Assembly: GCA_015680685.1 (NCBI GenBank)
Contig: MNCI01013723.1
Location: forward strand, 107,187 to 171,186
Length of the DNA: 64,000 bases
Reading direction: 5' to 3'
DNA from: Gnetum montanum
Taxonomy: Eukaryota; Streptophyta; Gnetopsida; Gnetales; Gnetaceae
In this document: in pieces, positions 57,491 to 64,000 of the stretch
How the letters are laid out: each line of letters opens with the position of its first letter
Numbering within the stretch: the stretch's first letter is position 1
Program-made: the position numbers and the translations under genes
The notes under the pieces: generated by a model
Databases searched by the model: none
What the model was told of the DNA's origin: nothing
Seen by the model: only the letters and a program-made list of their open reading frames with translations

Positions 57491-60400
57491 AACCAAGATA
57501 CATCTCCTTTATAACATTCCATATGGTTTCTTTCTACCTAAGTTCACTTTTTTTTCTTTCCTATTATAACAAACAGCCATGTCTCTTGAGGGGACCTTTT
57601 GGGATTTGATGTGAGCTACTGGAAATTAGAAGTCATATTAACATGAAGTTATGAAACTACTATGAGTAATAAGTGCCAAGTAAAGTGGTATAGAAAGGGA
57701 TTGGCCATCCCTTCTAGCTAGATCTATGTCTAACTATGGTGGTAGTGTTGGATTGTCTCTAAGGGATAGATGTTGAAGAAATATAACTCTAATGAACCCT
57801 TAGAGCATGACTATGATATACATAATATTTCTATAGTGCCCTTATTAATAAAATTTCTTTTCATTTTCTTATGCATTTTCTATATTATATTCATTACACA
57901 TAATGTCAAATGTTATATATATTTGACATTTTCCATGAGATCCAAGAAAGTATTCCAAAATAGCTTAGTATTCCTCTTTATTCTATTGATCAATCTAGTG
58001 TTTTTGTTTACTTATTCATCTATCTTCTTTGTCTCTTTTTATTTTTTCATCTACTCCTCTTCTTCTATTTAATACATTATGGTTAGAAATTTATGTGATT
58101 TGTATTATTCAGTAAGCTCTATGAGATTTGATATTTTCCTTCAAGCATGTGTTGAGTAATTTAGTGGAATAATAAGTGTTATCTATTTTTCTTATCTTTG
58201 CATCTTTTTGTGGCATAACACGTAATGTTGATGTACAAACAATGTCTTCAAAAGTCATGTTAAAACTAAAGGCTAGCATCAATTGCAATTTTAGTTTTAG
58301 AAAGGTTAGAAAAATTAACACCCAATGTTACTTTTAAGTTAGCTTCAATTACAACAATCTTTCTAACAATGCATCAACTTTTCAACACATTTTTGTAGAT
58401 CTCAATCTCAAAAAAATATCAAGGTAGAAGCTTTTATTCAACACTAACTTTGGTTTAGCTTTCAAGTTCATTTTCTATATATTCCTAAAAATTAATACCC
58501 AAAGCAACATGCCACATCAATTTTAGGACCACTTTATGTATCTTCTTCAAATTCATGCTAGAATCAATAAGTAATGTTTTTTTTATATTATGTATACATT
58601 AGCATTTCAACCATAGCCTAAATTGATGCTATTTATCACTTTCTACATTAATTTGAGCCATATTATAGAAATCAACATCAAACTACTGCACTATGTTGAT
58701 TTCATCATTATCTTTATTTCTAAGGCAAAAAATCTTGAGCCCTTCTAAGCTATATATAGGTGGCCTTGACTCCTTATTTGGAATTAAAAACTGACATTTT
58801 GCATCTATCATGCTCATAATTTAAACACTCTATTGTAACATCCACTAACTTAAACCTAGGTTAGTGTTGTTACAATTTTACCACACTAGTGAACAAATAA
58901 CTTGTTCCTAAGAAATTGACAAACTTCATAGCAAGGAAATACAAAAAAATTAGAGTCAAAAAGTTTAATACTCTAAAATTGTTGAATCCAAAGTTATTTG
59001 AGTAGGCTATGAATCATTCAATCCTAGTTGCTTTCCCAATTTGTCACAAATATTAATTGAATGAAGGTTACACCTCATAAATTATAGGTGAAAGTAATCA
59101 CATTTAAGCTTATTCAAACTAAGTTTGAATATTGGATTAAAAATGAGAAAATCTAATAAATTCAAGGTGAAAATAAGCAATGAAAATCTAAAAGATAAGA
59201 AATTGAATGTACATCACGGAACTAAAAAATTAAAGAGTTTTAAATTTGATGCAATAGAAGTTGATCTACTATTAATAGCAACAATGCCCTAATAGAACAA
59301 GGTTTGGAAGGAAAACTTGAATCCTTTAAAATAAGGTAAATAAATAAATTAAGCTTTGGAAATGGACTATTTATAATTAGTAACAACTTCTAAATAATCT
59401 CTTTACCACATTAGCTTGAAAATTTCAAAGTAAATTTAACTATTCCTACAACTAAATCTAAAAGATGGCATTTTGTCAAAAGGGGCTATTTAGATGATAA
59501 TTTTGCTTCTAAGTGGCTAACCTGCAACATCAACTATAAAATCATAGATAAGCTTAATGTTTAGAAACAAATTCATAAGCTCTAGTATAACTTGAAAGAT
59601 ATGTTTGAAGAATTGACTTTCAAAATGGATTTTATATGAAACAAGTGGAATAGTAGCTTATCTAAATCTCCATTTAGAATGACTTTTCACTTTAAAACAA
59701 TTCTTTTGCAAAATCAACACATGATTCTTGGTTTGAAAAATAAAATTTGGTTTTATGAGGATTGTCAACCAAGGCAATAGTGTGTCATTTAAAAGCCTCA
59801 TTTAGAATAAAAACCTGCTTTTAAAAAGCTCATCTTCTATGTTAGCATTATGATGAAAAGCACAATTCTTAAAGCTTATCTCTCAATAGAAATTTTGGTT
59901 CTAAATTTTCTCTATCCCATGTAAGCAAAGATCCCAGGATTTGAATTAAAACCACTATTTAGAGCCAAAATTTTCCAAAAAATAGCTTCTTGCCTCATCA
60001 TCCAAGGCTCTTAAAACTAGGTCAAAGCATAAGGGAAACTTTTTAGAACCAAAATTTGACTCTATGTAACTTATTTGCCTTGTTAGCATTAAGATCAATA
60101 ATTCTCTATATTAAACTCATCATTCACAAAGGTTCATCCAAATGAAAAATTTTTCTTAGCATGTGATTGTTTTTTGGTGCATGCATAAAAATTTTCAAAA
60201 TCAAAGTTAATTGTGATAGCTTTATATAACTGAAAAAACATCTTCAAGTAGCTCTATTGCCATATTAATTGTGTAACATTTAGAAGTTTCATTCAAAATT
60301 AATATTTGGTTTCACAAAGTTAATCTTCCTTATCAACTATTAACATTCACTAGTGAAGTGTGACTATCAAAAATCTAAAAAGCAAATAAAATCACAATGG

Positions 60401-60492
60401 TTGTAAGCACCAAAAGTTTCATATAAAAGCTATTCTAAACACCAAGTCAAAAGAAGGAGTTTACATAACATTTTACCTATAAACTAATAAGT
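57491..60492. other. Decayed AT-rich sequence
   Basis: No gene recognised. A 100-codon frame (57770-58072) is rich in I, F, L and S and looks hydrophobic, but this follows from T-rich composition. The right part (59490-60330) seems to consist of a degenerate short-period repeat, listed separately. Confidence 0.35.
59490..60330 (+). repeat. Possible degenerate repeat, period about 70-85 bp
   Basis: Phrases of the type 'aaattttggttctaaa' or 'aaatttggttttatga', followed by 'agctcat/agcttat...tgcc/agcatt', recur around 59495, 59742, 59891, 59968, 60051 and 60300. Spacing is near 78 bp or multiples of it, with 'atttagaa' often ending a unit. Divergence is high and I judged it by eye. Confidence 0.35.
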
Positions 60493-60512
60493 CGTGATAT
60501 CGCGACTCATCA

Positions 60513-60530
60513 TATCCCCATGACTGAATG
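60513..60530 (-). promoter_or_regulatory. 3' polypurine tract of element D
   Basis: On the - strand 'cattcagtcatggggata' precedes the truncated LTR. Confidence 0.6.
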
Positions 60531-62422
60531 AAAACTCGTCCTCGAGTTCCTTATGAAATATTGGGAAGGTATGGGATTATTGACTTGAATGACACTAATG
60601 GTGAATGGGGTGACACGTGAACGAATCATCATTACAATACATGGTAATATTAGTGTTCATGGCCATAAGAGTGAACACTATACACATTTGACATCCAGCC
60701 TTATTTGGCAACTGAGAGAGAAGAGAGAGGAGAGAAGAAGATGTGTTGCCGCTGATGCCAGAATTGCGCCTTCCATTGTCCATCCATAGCCATTCCATCA
60801 ATCTTGTTCCTTGCATGACTATTCCAGCACCAATCCATCCTAAATGTTTCCTCTAGCTCCAGTCCATTGTTGTATGATTGTCATCTACACACACAACACA
60901 GTCTCATATTAGCAAGGATAAATAAATCGCAATGCAATCGATACCTTGCCTCGGTGTACAATCTATTGGCTGAGTTGTAATATGGCTAATACGAATTCTA
61001 GAGATATAACACTAGTGACTACTGAAGGTTTAAGGTGTAGGGGTTAGGAGAAAATTGAAAAAATTGGACCAGGATCCCCATGACTAAGAGTGATTCTCTG
61101 GTAGCGATAGAATGGAAAAATATAAGGAATAAGAAAGATGGAGAAAAAGAAACAACGGCAACGCCGATAAAATGGATGTAAGAGGTGGAAACGAACAAAA
61201 TAAATATTGATTACAGAAATGTTTAAGGGAAAGAAGTTAACCAACACACCAAGTAGGAATGCCAGTGTGTCCTCCCCAAAGCAGGCTCATGCCCTTAATG
61301 CCCTGACACTCCCACATTCAAAGAGTCTGTAGGCTCTGGAATGTCATTTGGAAGCAAGAGTTAAAGTCTTAACCCTAAGAATTTACCAAACATAAAACAA
61401 TGCATCAACCAAAATATAGACTATTGATCCAATCGACAATGAGGTGGAAAATGGAGAAAGAATGATGAGGAGAAGAGAATGGAATGGAGTCCCAAGAACA
61501 AGGTGGTGTAAAGCCCCTTGTGTAGTTATGGTTAATGTGACTGAGTAGATCTCATTCCAAATCCAGCCTCAAACAATCCACATCTAGTGACTTCGCATTA
61601 CTACACTTGACCAATCCATCCACTTGAAGTAGCAAGAATGCTTCCGCCAAAGAGTCACCACCATTCCGAGGAAACGAGAGAGGAAAAAGTAAGAAGCGAG
61701 AGAGGGCCTTAGTTAGAGGGAACACGTTTGTTTAGTTCCATAACCAGTGCTTGTAGCCTAGATGATTATTTTTTCCAAGGGGTGTGCTTTGAATTCTCAC
61801 TTTCTCTTTTATTATTATTATTATTATTATTATTTTCTTTTGCATGATAACCACACCATGCAAAGACTTATTATATTTATTAGCTCAACTTCCCGACAAT
61901 GAAGTAACATCAGAATGGTAAGGAAAACCCAAGAAGAAAACATCCAAGCACCCAAGAGAATGGCCAGCACAAATGCCTCAAATCCCCTTAAAGTCACACC
62001 CTTTTCAATCCTTGAGTCTTTCCTTAGTCTAAGAAATGCCCAGTCACCAATTCGTTGATCATTTTATTATTAAGAAGGGGACTGTACAGTTCCAAGCTAA
62101 GAGAGAACATAGAAATTTATGGATGCATGGATGACATGGACTCATTGCCTGTTATATCAAAAGAACCATACCTTAGTATCAACATTATAACTCAAAGGTA
62201 AAAACCAAACATTAGCAATCAATGGAATACAATTCATACCACCATCAAGAGCACTTATTAGGTGACGAACCTAACAAAATAAACAAACAAACATACAAAG
62301 AAATAAGAGAGTATAAACGATGTTGCAAAACAAAAAACAAGAAAAGATAAAGAAAGTTGTAAAACAAAAATGTGTAAAACAAAAACTTAAAAAGGAACTG
62401 AGGGCCTCAAATGATCAGCAGA
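60531..62422 (-). other. 3' noncoding region of element D
   Basis: Homologous to 44763-46670 of C. It includes an (ATT)n microsatellite at 61809-61835 on the + strand. Frames at 60589-60789 and 60595-60816 are not conserved in C and are not called. Confidence 0.6.
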
Positions 62423-62450
62423 GGTGGCCATCTCCCCCATGACTGAGTCA
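62423..62450 (-). promoter_or_regulatory. Internal polypurine-tract-like motif of element D
   Basis: On the - strand 'gactcagtcatgggggagat'. It is retained although integrase itself is deleted. Confidence 0.45.
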
Positions 62451-62599
62451 GAAGGAGGAGATCCAAAATAATGAGCAGGGTCATCCCTTCTCCAAGGTAT
62501 TATGTGCATTGACCATTCTAAATTCATGGTAAGGTATGGTCTGTTGCACATTGACTAGTAATCTCTTATCGAAGCGCTCGTTTGAATTTTTTAGGAGTT

Positions 62600-63529
62600 C
62601 CCAACTTCTCCCAATTGATGTTTTTAGGTTAAGGTTTGAAAGCTGGTGACACTCTTACTCCAGTGTATCTATGCTTTCGACATCAACGGAAGTTGTTCCC
62701 TTAGTTAGTTCCATGCACGTTGGTGAGTTGCTCTCTTAATCAGCTATCAACCACTGGGTGTCTTCTTGTTGTGTGGTTGCTACATACAAGCACTTTTGTA
62801 TGTTAATTTCTTGGGCACACTAGTTGCATGCAGGCCATGCTGAACATTCCTGTATGCAATCACACCCTGTATCACTGTATGTGATCCATGGAACTTTCTT
62901 CTTCTTGATTTTCCCAAAAGTATTTTCCTTAAATATTTCCAGGGAAAGATCAAGATTCCTAGGCAGGCATTTATGGTACTTAGCCATGCCCTTCCCATGA
63001 TTATTGGAAAGTCCCCTTTATCATTGTTTACTTGTATCACTAGGAAATCAACTAGGTATGATCACCCACACACAGTGGTAACAATGTCCTCCACTTGTCC
63101 CAAGGGAACAATGATGGATTGCTCAGCTAGCTCTAGGTGAATATTGCTCTTCCTCAATGGAGGCAGGTTCCAGGCTTTGTACATCTCTTGCGATATTAGG
63201 TTGACTCTGAAACCTGAGTCCAGAAGAGCTTTACATCGTTCATCCCCAGTGACTTGGAGATAGATTATAGGGCTTTCGAGTTCAGATAATTTCCTAAGAA
63301 GGTGGCCAACCTTAATCCAGTTAGTAACGACATGTGTTAACATAACCGTATGCATTAAGCTCGGTGTTTGATTAGAAGGGAGCTCTGAAGCCTTAGTTGA
63401 TGGAGAGGCATTCAGAGGTTCAACCACTTGTGGTTGTGAGAGCTCAGTTGGATTGTTGGTTCTAAAGAAAGGTTTTCTCCTCATACAATTGTCAGAACTA
63501 GCAGCGGGTTGAAGATTTACAGCCCTCAT
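62600..63529 (-). pseudogene. Element D aspartic protease (frame broken downstream)
   Basis: Open stretch 63529-63062 with TNWIKVGHLLRKLSE, YLQVTGDERCKALLDSGFRVN (the catalytic DSG is intact), NLISQEMYKAWNLPPLRKSN, VPLGQVEDIVTTVCG, then a stop. The next open stretch (63040-62780) holds VNNDKGDFPIIMGRAWLST. It is the only protease in the window with its DSG triad. After it, pol is deleted, with the join near 62580. Confidence 0.7.
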
Positions 63530-64000
63530 AGCATTGCGTTGCTATGATTGAGTAGGGAGTTCCCCTTGCATTGCTGGAGCAGGTGGTAATGGAGCTATCG
63601 ATGTGAGAGTTGTGGATGGATTTGGAGGATGGTATGTTTGTGGGTTATCTTCCCTAGGAGAAGGAGTCCTATAAGACTCCCGAGCTTGGTAGTGATGTTG
63701 TGGTGTCACGTAACCAATAGAGTCATGTGGAAAGATTGGATGCTGCATGTAGTAGCCATATGGGTTTGGTTGCCGGTAGGGGTATTGTTGCCTTGGTGGT
63801 GGAATCCCCCATGACTATGGGTATTGCCACTATTGATGTTTCCCAACAGGTTGTGGTGGAGTTCCACTCGGATAATACGTTGAGGGTTGGTGGAACTACC
63901 TTGGGTTACCTTGGGGATAAGGTAACCGTTAGGGTGCTTGCCATTTTTTAAGTCATGGGTTGAGTGCATACACCCCAGACCCTTGTAGATGTGAGATCAT
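63530..64000 (-). pseudogene. gag: Element D gag, C-terminal linker (partial)
   Basis: Runs in from the right edge. The - strand frames give proline/glutamine/tyrosine-rich text such as MQHPIFPHDSIGYVTPQHHY and MISHLQGSGVYALNP, matching the post-zinc-knuckle linker of element C. The zinc knuckle and capsid are outside the window. Confidence 0.6.

Larger units (their letters stand above)
60493..64000 (-). mobile_element. Element D: C-related element lacking RT to integrase; runs off the right edge
   Basis: On the - strand the order is gag end (right edge), protease, deletion, 3' noncoding region, polypurine tract, then only about 20 bp of LTR (TGATGAGTCGCGATATCACG, 60512-60493) before unrelated sequence. 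The noncoding part matches C closely. Compared with C, the interval corresponding to about 46830-49375 is missing, with the join near 62570-62590. It is a non-autonomous derivative whose 5' LTR lies outside the window. Confidence 0.75.

Noticed and set aside
57770-58072. 100-codon hydrophobic frame resembling a membrane protein
   Set aside because: Hydrophobicity follows from T-rich codons; no homologue or conserved start is recognisable.
61809-61835. (ATT)n run as a possible regulatory repeat
   Set aside because: An ordinary short microsatellite inside the noncoding region of D.
63727-63951. Plus-strand frames opposite gag of D and C (63727-63951, 50434-50670, 9288-9533 on the other strand)
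   Set aside because: They are antisense shadows of the proline/glutamine-rich gag linker. Their mutual similarity (VALVVAFPM and similar) reflects the conserved sense strand.
1-64000. CRISPR arrays, bacterial operons, rRNA or tRNA genes
   Set aside because: No regular short repeat-spacer arrays, no dense coding and no recognisable RNA gene; the content is that of a plant nuclear repeat region.

Overview
The window is a repeat-dominated plant nuclear segment: AT-rich, with no recognisable host gene, rRNA or tRNA. Nearly all interpretable sequence is decayed Ty3/gypsy LTR retrotransposons. Most resemble the plant Athila/Tat group: an aspartic protease preceded by a proline/glutamine-rich linker, an FMDD reverse transcriptase, an HHCC integrase, a primer site resembling the complement of tRNA-Asp, and an extra ORF after pol. 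The species cannot be named. No element has an intact gag-pol. Stops are mostly CAG to TAG or CAA to TAA and other changes are mostly transitions, as expected for old methylated repeats.

Layout. (1) 1-3212: tail and 3' LTR of a + strand element (F1, leaves the window on the left) beside an inverted, truncated LTR of the same family (F2). (2) 3213-6382: decayed sequence with a Ty1/copia gag remnant on the - strand. (3) 6383-19716: element A, full length, + strand, with two LTRs, gag, protease, RT, RNase H, integrase and a long third ORF. (4) 19717-23396: decayed sequence with a possible integrase scrap and a degenerate tandem array. (5) 23397-35760: element E, + strand, with 5' LTR, gag, protease and RT only. 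Element G (25663-32660, - strand) is nested in its gag and lacks the RT/RNase H/integrase core. (6) 35760-36075: unexplained junction. (7) 36075-54067: element B, + strand, starting inside RT and running through integrase and third ORF to a 3' LTR. That LTR is split by element C (43940-53323, - strand), the best-preserved element, with a 451-base N gap. (8) 54068-60492: decayed sequence with an integrase C-terminal scrap and a possible LTR edge. (9) 60493-64000: element D, - strand, same family as C, lacking RT to integrase and leaving the window on the right.

The most interesting structure is the third-ORF cassette. A and B carry a roughly 2.8-kb ORF coding for a 'putative plant transposon protein'-like domain followed by a long coiled coil. 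The related elements C and D lack it. In A and B it is preceded by a block resembling the element's own LTR U3 and TATA box, so it looks like a module with its own promoter. A, B, C and D also carry a second copy of the 3' polypurine-tract motif at the end of pol, a possible central polypurine tract.

Two single-N positions, each flanked by an exact duplication, look like assembly joins. The large N run is shorter than the sequence it should replace.
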